A DNA stretch of 64,000 nucleotides from Hymenobacter sp. H14-R3 (lineage in GTDB: Bacteria > Bacteroidota > Bacteroidia > Cytophagales > Hymenobacteraceae), in contig NZ_JASITD010000009.1 in the NCBI RefSeq assembly GCF_030063445.1, positions 1 through 64,000 of the forward strand, written 5' to 3'. How positions within the stretch are numbered: the first letter of the stretch is position 1; every line of letters starts with the position of its first letter. Both the position numbers and the translations under genes were made by a program. This document shows positions 42,339 to 51,157 of the stretch, piece after piece. The notes under the pieces are model-generated. The model saw nothing but the letters and a program-made list of their open reading frames with translations, was not told the origin of the DNA and searched no databases.

Positions 42339-42447
42339 GTAGCGCGAACTTTCCAGTTCGTGCGCGAGCGCAGCGAGCATCGCCGTTCGCGCCGAGCGGT
42401 TCCGGATGCTCGCTGCGCTCGCGCACGAACTGGAAAGTTCGCGCTAC
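42339..42447. repeat. Perfect 43-bp inverted repeat, family D (GTAG-type REP)
   Basis: Arms 42339-42381 and 42405-42447 are exact reverse complements with a 23-nt loop. Each arm starts GTAG followed by a short stem-loop (CGCGAACT-TTCC-AGTTCGTG), the layout of REP units linked to RAYT transposases. It starts 1 nt after the aspartate kinase stop and ends 9 nt before the next ATG. Confidence 0.92.
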
Positions 42448-42456
42448 TTTGCTGCT

Positions 42457-44418
42457 ATGAAAAAACTTCTGCCCGCTGCTTTCCTGCTCACCTTAGGCCT
42501 GCTGGTGGCGCCCGCCGCCCGCGCCCAGCTTGCCCTGCCACCCGCCACGCAGTCGGTTACCGATGCGGAAAATAAAGCCCAGCTGGCCGCCGACACGCTC
42601 TACATTCAGCAGCACTATACCAAAACGACCTACCAGGTGCCCATGCGCGACGGCGTGAAGCTCTACACCATCGTGTACGCGCCCAAGGATGCCGGCCAGG
42701 TGCGCTACCCCATCCTGCTCAACCGCACGCCCTACGCCATTGGGCCGTACCCGGCCACCAAGTACAAGGCCAGCCTTGGCCCTAATAGCCTGATGATGCG
42801 CGAGGGGTATATTTTTGCTTATCAGGATGTTAGGGGCCGGTATATGTCCGAAGGCGAGTTTCTCGACATGCGCCCCGCGCTGGAGAAGCACGCCACCAAA
42901 AACGACACCGACGAGGGCACCGACACCTACGATACCATCGAGTACCTGCTCAGGCATGGCCCCAAAAGCAACGGCCGCGTGGGCCAGTGGGGCATCTCGT
43001 ACCCCGGTTTCTACACCTCGGCGGGCTTGCTGAGCCGCCACCCGGCCCTGAAAGCCGCCTCGCCCCAGGCCCCGATTGCCGACTGGTTCTGGGATGATTT
43101 TCACCACAACGGGGCGTTCTTTTTGCCCCACGCCTTCAACTTTTTGTACAGCTTTGGGCAGGCGCGGCCCCAGCCCACGGCCGTGGGCAACCCTGGCGTC
43201 AAGCACGGCACCCCCGATGGCTACGACTTTTTTCTGAAGCTGGGTCCACTCAAAAATGCCAACGACCAGTACTACAATGGCAAGGTGGCGTTTTGGAATC
43301 AGCTTATGCAACACCCTGATTACGATGCCTTTTGGCAGGCCCGCAACCTGCGGCCGCACCTGCACGATATCAAGGCGGCCGTGCTCACCGTGGGCGGCTT
43401 CAACGACGCCGAGGACCTGTTTGGTGCCCTCAACACCTATAAAACCATCGAGCAGAAAAACCCCGGCCTGCCCAACCGCCTCGTGATGGGCCCCTGGGTG
43501 CACGGTGGCTGGGCGCGCGGCACCGGCGAAATGGTGGGCAACGTGGCCTACGGCCCCTCGCCCTCGCTGTGGTACCAGGAAAACGTGGAGGCCCCCTTTT
43601 TCAAGTCGTACCTGAAAGCCGCCAAGCCCGGCTCCGACCTGCCCGAGGCCACCGTGTTTGAGGGCGGCACCAACCGCTGGCGCACCTTCGACGCCTGGCC
43701 ACCTAAGCAGGCCCAGGCCAAAACGCTGTACTTCCGGCAGGCCGGCGGCCTCACGTTTACCCCGCCCACCAGCGGCGACAACGAGCGCCGCATGGCCGGC
43801 GTCAACTTCGAGTTCGACCAGTTTCTCAGCGACCCCGCCCACCCAGTGCCCTTCACCGAGGCTACCAACGTGGGCATGACCCGCGAGTACATGACTGATG
43901 ACCAGTGCTTTGCCAGCCGCCGCCCCGACGTGCTCACCTACCAAACCCCGCCCCTGGAGGAGGATATGACCCTGGCCGGCCCCATCGAGGCCAAGCTGCA
44001 AGTGGCCACCACCGGCACCGACGCCGACTGGGTGGTAAAAATCATCGACGTGTACCCCAACGACACACCCGACAACCCGCGCACCGCGCCCGGCGTGCAC
44101 CTCGGCGGCTACCAGCAAATGGTGCGCTCCGAGGTGATGCGCGGCCGATTCCGCGAGAGCTTCACCACGCCCAAGCCCTTCGTAGCCAATGAGGTAACGG
44201 CCGTACCCTTCACCGTGCAGGACGTGATGCACACCTTTCGCAAGGGCCACCGCCTCATGGTGCAGGTGCAAAGCACCTGGTTTCCACTGGTGGATAGAAA
44301 CCCGCAGAAGTATGTGCCGAACATTTATGAGGCCAATGAGACTGATTTTCAGGCCGCTACGCACAAGCTGTACCACAACCCCGCCCACGCTTCGCAGCTG
44401 GTAGTGAAGGTGTTATGA
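42457..44418 (+). CDS. CocE/NonD family hydrolase (X-Pro dipeptidyl-peptidase type)
   Basis: 653 aa from ATG 42457 with signal peptide (ending APAARAQ), so periplasmic or exported. An alpha/beta-hydrolase domain carries the nucleophile GISYPG (Ser181), an Asp in VGGFNDAED and a His in GPWVHGGW. The C-terminal third is the jelly-roll domain of the PepX/CocE family (LTYQTPPLEEDMTLAGPIEA). Probably an alpha-amino-acid ester or acyl-peptide hydrolase; glutaryl-7-ACA acylases share the fold. A REP unit follows the stop codon immediately. Confidence 0.9.
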   Translation: MKKLLPAAFLLTLGLLVAPAARAQLALPPATQSVTDAENKAQLAADTLYIQQHYTKTTYQVPMRDGVKLYTIVYAPKDAGQVRYPILLNRTPYAIGPYPATKYKASLGPNSLMMREGYIFAYQDVRGRYMSEGEFLDMRPALEKHATKNDTDEGTDTYDTIEYLLRHGPKSNGRVGQWGISYPGFYTSAGLLSRHPALKAASPQAPIADWFWDDFHHNGAFFLPHAFNFLYSFGQARPQPTAVGNPGVKHGTPDGYDFFLKLGPLKNANDQYYNGKVAFWNQLMQHPDYDAFWQARNLRPHLHDIKAAVLTVGGFNDAEDLFGALNTYKTIEQKNPGLPNRLVMGPWVHGGWARGTGEMVGNVAYGPSPSLWYQENVEAPFFKSYLKAAKPGSDLPEATVFEGGTNRWRTFDAWPPKQAQAKTLYFRQAGGLTFTPPTSGDNERRMAGVNFEFDQFLSDPAHPVPFTEATNVGMTREYMTDDQCFASRRPDVLTYQTPPLEEDMTLAGPIEAKLQVATTGTDADWVVKIIDVYPNDTPDNPRTAPGVHLGGYQQMVRSEVMRGRFRESFTTPKPFVANEVTAVPFTVQDVMHTFRKGHRLMVQVQSTWFPLVDRNPQKYVPNIYEANETDFQAATHKLYHNPAHASQLVVKVL

Positions 44419-44420
44419 GG

Positions 44421-44570
44421 TAGGGTAAGCTTTAGCTTGCCGGCGCGGGCGGCGCGCACGCCGGCAAGCTAAAGCTTACCCTACATGCACCAAAAAGCCC
44501 CGCTGCCAATCAGGCAGCGGGGCTTTTTGGTGAGCAAAAAACTATTCGGCAAGCTAAAGCTTACCGCACA
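44421..44570. repeat. REP family A cluster, locus 3 (three units)
   Basis: Forward unit 44421-44443 (preceded by GTAG type sequence), reverse unit 44461-44484, reverse unit 44547-44570. The first begins 2 nt after the CocE stop and the last abuts the stop codon of the convergent DUF2911 gene. The terminator at 44491-44529 lies between units 2 and 3. Confidence 0.9.
44491..44529. terminator. Bidirectional terminator
   Basis: 17-bp stem CAAAAAGCCCCGCTGCC with its exact complement around a 5-nt loop, between convergent genes. Confidence 0.9.
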
Positions 44571-45461
44571 TTACTTACCCATTTTCTTGGCTTCCATCAC
44601 CAATTCATCGTTCATCTTGGCGTAGTCGGCATTAGGCGGCGTGGCGGCCATTGCCAGCTTTTTCGACTGCTCGGCGGCCGCCATCGCGCCTTTGTAGTCC
44701 TTCATTTTGAGGCGGATTTTGGCCTCCGTATTTACGTTCCAGAACTTGGGGTCGGTGGCGTTGGCCTTCTGAATCCAGGTCAGGGCCTGCTTCATATCCT
44801 TGCCGTTGTCGTAATAATACACGGCCGCGGCGGCCAGGTCGTTGGCCGCGGGCGTGGCGCTTTTGATGACCTTTTCGTCAATCTGGGCCATTACCTTGCC
44901 GTCCACGTCGCTCATGATTTTGAACTTCGCGCCCGTCATGTCCCAGTCAAATGCCACGTTGGCGGTAGCGGGCGTCAGGTCCGAGAACGTGATGGTGAAC
45001 GTCTCCACCTTACTGGCCAGCTTATAGGGCTTAATGGTGAAGCGGGCCACGTCTTGGTCGTCCTTAAAGCCGTCAACATCAGCGCCTTGCTTGAGGTTCT
45101 TGTTGAGTACCACCGTCCATTCGGTAGCACCCGGAATGGTGTAGATGCCGTACTCGCCGGCCGGTACCTTCTTGCCCTCTACGGTCACATCGTCCGAAAA
45201 CTTGATGCTCGTGGTGGCGTTGGCACCCGTGCGCCAGCGCTTGCCGGCGGGCAGCACGGCCTTGTCGCCACCAAAAATGGTGCGGCCTTTCACGCTGGGC
45301 CGCGAATAGGTGATGGTGACGTCGGTGAGGCCCACGCGCTGCATCACGGTGCTTTTGGGGCTGGGCTGCGGGGTGGCAATCTGGGCCTGCGCGGTGGGGG
45401 CCGCCAGCAGGGTAGTAGTGAGCGCCAGGGCGGCGCTGAAGTGCATTGCAACGTTGTTCAT
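44571..45461 (-). CDS. DUF2911 secreted protein with TPR-like tail
   Basis: 296 aa from ATG 45461 (signal peptide ending APTAQAQ). Residues about 30-185 are the DUF2911 domain: TYSRPSVKGRTIFGG, WRTGANATTSIKFSDDV, PAGEYGIYTIPG, a beta-rich periplasmic domain common in Bacteroidota, function unknown. Residues about 205-296 form TPR-like helices (DNGKDMKQALTWIQKA, WNVNTEAKIRLKMKDYKGAM). The tail is clearly related to the protein encoded just upstream at 45576-46046. Confidence 0.85.
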   Translation of the reverse strand: MNNVAMHFSAALALTTTLLAAPTAQAQIATPQPSPKSTVMQRVGLTDVTITYSRPSVKGRTIFGGDKAVLPAGKRWRTGANATTSIKFSDDVTVEGKKVPAGEYGIYTIPGATEWTVVLNKNLKQGADVDGFKDDQDVARFTIKPYKLASKVETFTITFSDLTPATANVAFDWDMTGAKFKIMSDVDGKVMAQIDEKVIKSATPAANDLAAAAVYYYDNGKDMKQALTWIQKANATDPKFWNVNTEAKIRLKMKDYKGAMAAAEQSKKLAMAATPPNADYAKMNDELVMEAKKMGK

Positions 45462-45502
45462 AATCACCAAACGGAAAAAGGGCGGCGCGTGTTTGCCGGC
45501 CC

Positions 45503-45549
45503 AAAAGTAAGGAAGCCCGCCGGGTGGGCGGGCTTCCTTACTTTTTCGT
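45503..45549 (-). terminator. Terminator between the two TPR-tailed genes
   Basis: 19-bp perfect stem (45503-45521 with 45527-45545), 5-nt loop, with A and T runs at the ends. It separates transcripts of the 45576-46046 gene and the DUF2911 gene. Confidence 0.9.
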
Positions 45550-45575
45550 AGCGTGGAGGCTACTTCAGCTCACGG

Positions 45576-46046
45576 CTACTTCTTGGCTAGCTCGTGGGCC
45601 TTGGCTACCACAGCCGCGCAAAGCATTACGTATTCCTGGCTGGCTGGCATATGCTTGAGCGACAGGCCGTAAGCTTTTTCAGCTGCGCTGCGGGCTCCGG
45701 CGTAGTCTTTCAGTTTGAGGCGAATGCGGGCCTCGGTGTAGAGATTCCAGTAGGTGGGCGATTCGGCGTTGGTTTCCAACATCCAATCCAGGGACTGGTG
45801 CAGGTCCTTGCGCGAGTCGTCGTAGAAATAGGCGTTTGTTTCCGGAGCCGGTGGCAGGTTCATTTTCAATACCTTAGACGACATAGCCGGGCTGGCGCTC
45901 AAGTCAGTGTTGGCGGCCAGGCTCATGCCCCCGTCGGTGGAGATAATGACGGTATTCATCCCATCCTGGGCCTGCGCTGCGAAGCAGCAGAACAACCCAG
46001 CGATAAAAGCCAGAAAAGTAGTGCGGAGGCGAGTAAGGTTTGTCAT
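45576..46046 (-). CDS. Small secreted TPR-like protein, paralogue of the DUF2911 protein tail
   Basis: 156 aa with signal peptide (FAAQAQ). Residues about 70-156 align with the C-terminal 85 residues of the neighbouring DUF2911 protein: for example YWNLYTEARIRLKLKDYAGA against WNVNTEAKIRLKMKDYKGAM. The DUF2911 domain itself is absent; the intervening 45 residues are unrelated. Either a partial duplication or a separately evolved helper. Function unknown. Confidence 0.7.
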   Translation of the reverse strand: MTNLTRLRTTFLAFIAGLFCCFAAQAQDGMNTVIISTDGGMSLAANTDLSASPAMSSKVLKMNLPPAPETNAYFYDDSRKDLHQSLDWMLETNAESPTYWNLYTEARIRLKLKDYAGARSAAEKAYGLSLKHMPASQEYVMLCAAVVAKAHELAKK

Positions 46047-46140
46047 AATAGTGCAAGTGCAGTGGTTGATGATTCCAAGCTACACCCGACAAATACAACT
46101 CCTAGCTATTTAGCTTTAAAAAGAAAAAAGATACCAAAAT

Positions 46141-46188
46141 TTCATGTATAAACACTAAAAATTGCGATTTTTAGTGTTTATACATGAA
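46141..46188. repeat. Perfect 22-bp inverted repeat
   Basis: Arms 46141-46162 and 46167-46188, loop TGCG. A+T-rich, located between serS and the next minus-strand gene; probably the serS terminator. Confidence 0.85.
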
Positions 46189-46273
46189 TAAAAATTGTGT
46201 TTAAAGAAGAATTTGCTGAATCGAAAAAAAGAAATTACCAGTATACTGATTCCTGGTAAAGTTTAATAAAAGG

Positions 46274-47548
46274 CTACTTGATAACCCCAAAGCCACAGTA
46301 GCTGTGCAGCACCTCCGGCAGCCGGATGCCCTCGGGCGTCTGGTTATTTTCGAGCAAAGCGGCCACAATGCGCGGCAACGCAAGCGCCGAGCCGTTGAGC
46401 GTGTGCAGCAGCTGGGTTTTGCCGCCTTCGCCCCGGTAGCGGCACTTGAGGCGGTTGGCCTGAAACGTCTCAAAGTTGGACACCGACGACACTTCGAGCC
46501 AGCGGCCCTGCGCGGCGCTCCACACCTCCAGGTCGTAGGTGAGGGCCGAGGTGAAGCCCATGTCGCCGCCGCACAGGCGCAGCACGCGGTAGGGGAGGCC
46601 CAGCAGCTGCAACAGGTTTTCGACGTGGGCCACCATGGCCGCGTGGGCCGCGTAGGAGTTTTCGGGCTGGGTGATTTGCACAATTTCCACTTTGTCGAAC
46701 TGGTGCAGGCGGTTGAGGCCGCGCACATCGGCGCCCCACGAGCCGGCCTCGCGCCGAAAGCAGGGCGTGTAGGCGGTGTTGCGCACGGGTAGTTTGTCGG
46801 CGGCGATAATCTCGTCGCGGTAGAGGTTGGTAATGGGCACCTCCGAGGTCGGAATCAGGTAGAGATTGTCCTGCGCATCGTGGTACATCTGGCCCTCTTT
46901 GTCAGGCAGTTGGCCGGTGCCGTAGCCGCTAGCCTCGTTCACCAAGATGGGCACCTGCACCTCGGTGTAGCCCGCGTCGCGGGCCTGGTCGAGAAAAAAG
47001 TTAATCAACGCCCGCTGCAGGCGTGCGCCCTGGCCCTTATACACCGGAAAGCCCGCGCCGGTAATTTTGATACCCAGCTCAAAATCAACGATATCATATT
47101 TCTTAATCAGCTCCCAGTGGGGCTGCGCGCCGGCGGGTAGCTCGGGCTTGGTGCCGCCCTCGCGCACTACCTCGTTGTCGTCGGCCGAGTGGCCGGCGGG
47201 CACACTTTCGTGCGGCACATTGGGGAGTTTGTAGAGCAGCTGGGTTTGCTGCTTTTCGGCCTCGGCCAGCTCGTCGGCGTGGGCTTTTACTTGAATTTTA
47301 AGCTCGCCGGTGCGCACTTTCAGGGCCTCGGCCCCGGCTTTGTCGCCGGCTTTCAGGAGACCGCCAATCTGGCGAGCCAGCTCGTTGGCCTCGGCCTGGG
47401 CGGCGTCGTGCTGGGTTTGGAGGGCGCGGCGGCGCTGGTCGAGGACCAGAATAGCCTGCACGTCGGCCTCGGCCGTTTTAAAATTGCGCTTGGCAAGGCC
47501 GGCCAGCACGCGGGCGGTCTGCTCTTTTAATACAGAAATTTGCAGCAT
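46274..47548 (-). CDS. serS: Seryl-tRNA synthetase
   Basis: 424 aa from ATG 47548. Charges tRNA-Ser in the cytoplasm. N-terminal long antiparallel coiled coil (residues about 1-110, ALQTQHDAAQAEANELARQI) then the class II core: motif 2 TPCFRREAGSWGADVRG, TSEVPITNLYRDE, and the C-terminal motif 3 region (RIVAALLENNQTPEGIRLPE). Full family length. The promoter TACCTTTG lies 7 nt before the ATG, so the mRNA is probably leaderless. Confidence 0.96.
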   Translation of the reverse strand: MLQISVLKEQTARVLAGLAKRNFKTAEADVQAILVLDQRRRALQTQHDAAQAEANELARQIGGLLKAGDKAGAEALKVRTGELKIQVKAHADELAEAEKQQTQLLYKLPNVPHESVPAGHSADDNEVVREGGTKPELPAGAQPHWELIKKYDIVDFELGIKITGAGFPVYKGQGARLQRALINFFLDQARDAGYTEVQVPILVNEASGYGTGQLPDKEGQMYHDAQDNLYLIPTSEVPITNLYRDEIIAADKLPVRNTAYTPCFRREAGSWGADVRGLNRLHQFDKVEIVQITQPENSYAAHAAMVAHVENLLQLLGLPYRVLRLCGGDMGFTSALTYDLEVWSAAQGRWLEVSSVSNFETFQANRLKCRYRGEGGKTQLLHTLNGSALALPRIVAALLENNQTPEGIRLPEVLHSYCGFGVIK

Positions 47549-47990
47549 AGTGGGGCAAAGGTAGTTTTCTAAAAAAAAAGAAGGAGAAGTTTGGCCGGAA
47601 GAAGGGAGAATTGACAAGCCGTTAGTTCTATTCCAGATTCCTCCTGGCAAACCCCCGATTCTTTCAAACCCATTGGCGATTTGCTCGTAATGACTTAATA
47701 TTGCAGCAGCAAGCCGGCCCACGGGGCCGGCCGGGCCAGCCTACCGGGCTTGTTCGCTGTGTAGCTGGCTCAATCGGGTTGCTTTTGGTGGAGCTGCCGG
47801 CTACCCTTCTCACACCTCACTCATTTCCTGTCTGTTGCCTGCCGCTTTGTTGGTTATGTGGCGCTTTGGCGCTTCGTGTTGTTGGTTCCTTGCCCCTGGG
47901 GCCGGGTCGGCGGCGCATGGCCTTGCAGGCCGCCCTTTATTACTGAGCAGCGGGCCGGCCCCGTTCTGATTTCCCCTCCCTCCCTATTCT
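47549..47990. promoter_or_regulatory. Divergent serS-rho region with long rho leader
   Basis: 442 bp. The serS -7 element is at 47556-47563. The plus strand from about 47700 is rich in C and T with few A residues (for example TTCTCACACCTCACTCATTT near 47810), a composition favourable for Rho loading, so rho may autoregulate through its leader. No reliable coding region. Confidence 0.5.
47556..47563 (-). promoter_or_regulatory. serS -7 element TACCTTTG
   Basis: Exact TAnnTTTG match, identical to the rnpB element, 7 nt upstream of the start codon. Confidence 0.6.
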
Positions 47991-50342
47991 ATGTATACCC
48001 TTAACGAGCTGAAGGACCGGCTGTTGTCCGACCTCAAGGAAATTGCCGAGCAGCTAAGCGTCGGCAACTTCAAGCGCCTGAGCAAGCAGGACCTTATCTA
48101 TAAAATCCTGGACCACCAGGCCACCCTGCCCGCCGAGCAGCTCCCCGGCAAAAAGCCGACTGCCCCCGCGGTTGCCGCGCCGCAAGCGCCCGCCGTCGAA
48201 GCCGCGCCAGCTGCGGAGGCTGCCCCGGCCGTTGCCGCCGCGCCCGCGCCGATTGCTGAGGTTACCCCTGCGCCGGCTGCTGCCGCTGCGCCCGAAGCCG
48301 CCCCCGCCCGCGGGGCGCGGGGTGGAGCCGGCCGCCGCCGGCCCGCCGCCAGCACCGCCGAGCAGCCGTTCAGTGATGTGGCTGGTACGGCTCCGGCCGC
48401 GGTAGCTGCTCCCGAAGCGATTGTCCACGAAGTCAGTGCCCCTCAGGAAGTTATTGGCGAAGTAGCCGCTCCCCAGCCGGCCGCCGAAGAGCACCCGCAG
48501 CCCACGCGCTACGAAAAAGTAGAGGCCGATGAGCAAAACCTGGCCACTGTGTCGGTAGCCGATGAGGAAGCCACCGTGCCGCCCACCTCCACCAACCCCA
48601 CCGCCGAAACGCACTCGGCCGGCGAAAGCGCGCCCTTCCGCCGCGAGCGGCGCGAGCGCGTGGACCGCGCCGGCCGGCCGCTGCCCCGCCGCGAGCCCGG
48701 CCAGGCGGCCGCCGCCAGCGAAACCGGTGAACCCGCTGCGGAACCCCAGTCGGTAGCTTCGTCCGACGACACGCCGCAGCCCGAGGCCGACGCGAGTGCT
48801 GGCTCTTACGCCGACCGCCGCGAAACCCGCGAGCAGCGCTTCGACCGCGAAAACCGGGACGGCCGCGAGCCCCGCGAAAACAACCAGCGCCGCAACGACC
48901 AGCCGCGCACCGAAAACCGTGACTCGCGCGACGGCAGCGCCCAAACCCGCTACAGCAACGACCAGCCGCCCCGCGAAGCACGCCCCGTAAACGGCTCCGG
49001 CGCTACCGACCAGCCCCGCCTTAGCCGCGAGGAGCGCTACGCCCAGCGCGATGCCCAGCGCCAGCAGCGCCGCGAAGAGCGCCAGCGCACCGGCACCGAC
49101 GGCCAGCCCGCCGGCGAGCAAGTAGCTGGCGGCCAGTCCGCTGCGGTCAACGCCCCTGCCCAGGAGCGCCGCGACGAAGGCCAGCGCCAGCCGCAGCCGC
49201 AGCGCCCGCCCCGCGCCCCCGAGCTCGACCTGGTGGTGCCCGGCTCGGGCACTATGGAGCTAATGGCCGATGGCGGCTACGGCTTCCTGCGCTCGCCGTA
49301 TTACAACTACCTCAGTTCGCCCGACGATATTTATGTATCGCCGCAGCAGGTGCGGCAGTTTGGCCTCAAGGCCGGCGACACGGTGAGTTGCACCATGCGC
49401 CCGCCCCGCGAAAGCGAGAAGTATTTTGCCCTCGTGAACGTGGACAGCATCAACGGCCGCACCGTGGAAGAAGTACGCGACCGCGTGCCATTCAGCCACT
49501 TAACGCCGCTGTTTGCCGATGAAAAGCTGAAGCTTTCGACCAAGCCCAGCCAGGTGAGCACCCGCGTGCTCGACCTGTTTGCCCCCATCGGCAAGGGCCA
49601 GCGCGGCCTCATCGTAGCCCAGCCCAAGACGGGTAAAACGGTGCTCTTGCAGGAAATTGCCAACGCGATTTCGGAAAATCACCCCGAGGTATATCTCATC
49701 ATCCTGCTGATTGATGAGCGCCCCGAAGAAGTAACCGATATGGCCCGCTCCGTGAAGGCCGAAGTGCTGTCGTCGACCTTTGACGAGATGGCTGACCGCC
49801 ACGTGAAAATCGCGGAGCTGGCCCTCGACAAGGCCCGCCGCCTCGTGGAGTGCGGCCACGACGTGGTGATTCTGCTCGACTCGATTACTCGCCTGGCGCG
49901 GGCCTACAACACGGTGCAGCCCAGCAGCTCGCGCATCTTGTCGGGTGGTATTGATGCCGGTGCCCTGCAAAAGCCCAAGCGCTTCTTCGGCGCCGCCCGT
50001 AACATCGAAGGCCCTGGTTCCCTGACAATTATCGCTACGGCGCTCATCGAAACCGGCTCGAAGATGGACGAGGTTATCTTCGAAGAATTCAAAGGCACCG
50101 GCAACATGGAATTGCAACTGGACCGCAAGCTGGCCAACAAGCGCGTGTTCCCGGCCATCGATATTCCGGCTTCCGGCACTCGCCGCGAAGACCTGCTGAT
50201 GAGCCGCGACGAGCTGAGCCGCGTGTGGGTGCTACGCAAATTCATGACCGACATGAGCGCCACCGAAGCCATGGAATTCTTGAAGGACCGCATGAAAGGC
50301 ACTAAGGACAACGAAGAATTCTTGTTAGCTATGAATGGTTAA
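47991..50342 (+). CDS. rho: Transcription termination factor Rho with long disordered insert
   Basis: 783 aa; typical Rho is about 420 aa. Residues 1-45 are the Rho_N helical start ([20 protein letters not shown]). Residues about 50-405 are a low-complexity insert, first Ala/Pro/Glu-rich, then Arg/Glu/Asp/Asn/Gln-rich. From about 410 the canonical enzyme follows: cold-shock RNA-binding fold ([20 protein letters not shown]), Walker A AQPKTGKT near 542, Walker [14 protein letters not shown] near 625, and the Q-loop/R-loop region. Bacteroidota Rho often carry such inserts, which in Bacteroides have been linked to phase separation. The gene probably autoregulates. Confidence 0.96.
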   Translation: MYTLNELKDRLLSDLKEIAEQLSVGNFKRLSKQDLIYKILDHQATLPAEQLPGKKPTAPAVAAPQAPAVEAAPAAEAAPAVAAAPAPIAEVTPAPAAAAAPEAAPARGARGGAGRRRPAASTAEQPFSDVAGTAPAAVAAPEAIVHEVSAPQEVIGEVAAPQPAAEEHPQPTRYEKVEADEQNLATVSVADEEATVPPTSTNPTAETHSAGESAPFRRERRERVDRAGRPLPRREPGQAAAASETGEPAAEPQSVASSDDTPQPEADASAGSYADRRETREQRFDRENRDGREPRENNQRRNDQPRTENRDSRDGSAQTRYSNDQPPREARPVNGSGATDQPRLSREERYAQRDAQRQQRREERQRTGTDGQPAGEQVAGGQSAAVNAPAQERRDEGQRQPQPQRPPRAPELDLVVPGSGTMELMADGGYGFLRSPYYNYLSSPDDIYVSPQQVRQFGLKAGDTVSCTMRPPRESEKYFALVNVDSINGRTVEEVRDRVPFSHLTPLFADEKLKLSTKPSQVSTRVLDLFAPIGKGQRGLIVAQPKTGKTVLLQEIANAISENHPEVYLIILLIDERPEEVTDMARSVKAEVLSSTFDEMADRHVKIAELALDKARRLVECGHDVVILLDSITRLARAYNTVQPSSSRILSGGIDAGALQKPKRFFGAARNIEGPGSLTIIATALIETGSKMDEVIFEEFKGTGNMELQLDRKLANKRVFPAIDIPASGTRREDLLMSRDELSRVWVLRKFMTDMSATEAMEFLKDRMKGTKDNEEFLLAMNG

Positions 50343-50366
50343 GTAAGGCCATTTACGGCTGATTTG

Positions 50367-50412
50367 ACGGGTCAAATGCTACCTTCGCAAGTGGGTGGCA
50401 TTTGGCCCGTTT
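50367..50412 (+). terminator. rho terminator
   Basis: 17-bp stem (ACGGGTCAAATGCTACC with its complement, two G-U pairs) with loop of 12 nt, followed by TTTCTCGTTTT. Confidence 0.75.
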
Positions 50413-50434
50413 CTCGTTTTAACTGCTCTTCCTG

Positions 50435-51157
50435 ATGTCTGCTGCTCTTCCCATATCTGCTGCGCAAGAAGCCATGCGCCTGCAAGCCTTGCAACCTTAC
50501 AAGGCACTGCAAGGTATTCGAAACGAGGTATTTGAACAGATAGCCCAACTGGTGGCCATGCTTTTTGCTACCCCTATGGCCCAAGTGTCGTTGGTGGATG
50601 CAGAGGAGGTAATTTACCCGGGCAACGTTGATTCCTCCGGGTTGGCCACCCGCCTGGCGCGCAAAGATTGCATTTGTGCCGTGGCAGTTTACCGGCCGGA
50701 TACTACTACTGTATTCTCTGACCTGCGCATTCAGCCCTGCGAATGGATAAGCCTGGAAGCGCAGCAGGATATCGCATTCTACGCCAGCCATCCCATTCAA
50801 ACTACTGATGGGCAGCCCATTGGCTCATTATGCGTGCTCGATAAAAAGCCGCGCACGTTTAAGGCCGACGAGCAATTAGTATTGCAGCGCATGGCCAGCC
50901 TTACCATGCGCCTGCTCGACCTGGAGCTGCTGGCCCTGCCTACCGAAGCCCCGGCCCTGTGGGCAGCCATTAATGCCCGCATTGACCTCTCCTTGCAGCG
51001 TATCGAAACCCTGACCGCGCTGGCCCGCTGGGAGGTTTCGGCCGAAACCACGACCGCATTGGCCTACCAGGCGGCCATTCAGGAAGAGCGGCTCCTTATC
51101 GTGCAGGATATTGAGTATGAGGTTGAAATAGCTTTTAGCCGCCTGTCCAGGCGCTAG
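50435..51157 (+). CDS. GAF-domain protein
   Basis: 240 aa cytoplasmic protein. A GAF-type small-molecule sensing domain covers residues about 20-165: NEVFEQIAQLVAMLFATPMA, VSLVDAEEV, DLRIQPCEWIS, DIAFYASHPIQTTDGQPIG and SLCVLDKKPRTF, the last two typical of stand-alone GAF proteins. The C-terminal 70 residues are helical. There is no kinase or output domain, so it probably senses and passes a signal to a partner. Its end overlaps the convergent UbiA gene by 4 bp. Confidence 0.8.
   Translation: MSAALPISAAQEAMRLQALQPYKALQGIRNEVFEQIAQLVAMLFATPMAQVSLVDAEEVIYPGNVDSSGLATRLARKDCICAVAVYRPDTTTVFSDLRIQPCEWISLEAQQDIAFYASHPIQTTDGQPIGSLCVLDKKPRTFKADEQLVLQRMASLTMRLLDLELLALPTEAPALWAAINARIDLSLQRIETLTALARWEVSAETTTALAYQAAIQEERLLIVQDIEYEVEIAFSRLSRR

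Noticed and set aside
47701..47946. 81-aa open frame upstream of rho
   Set aside because: Non-ATG start, C/L-rich translation without pattern, and the region fits a C/T-rich Rho leader better.
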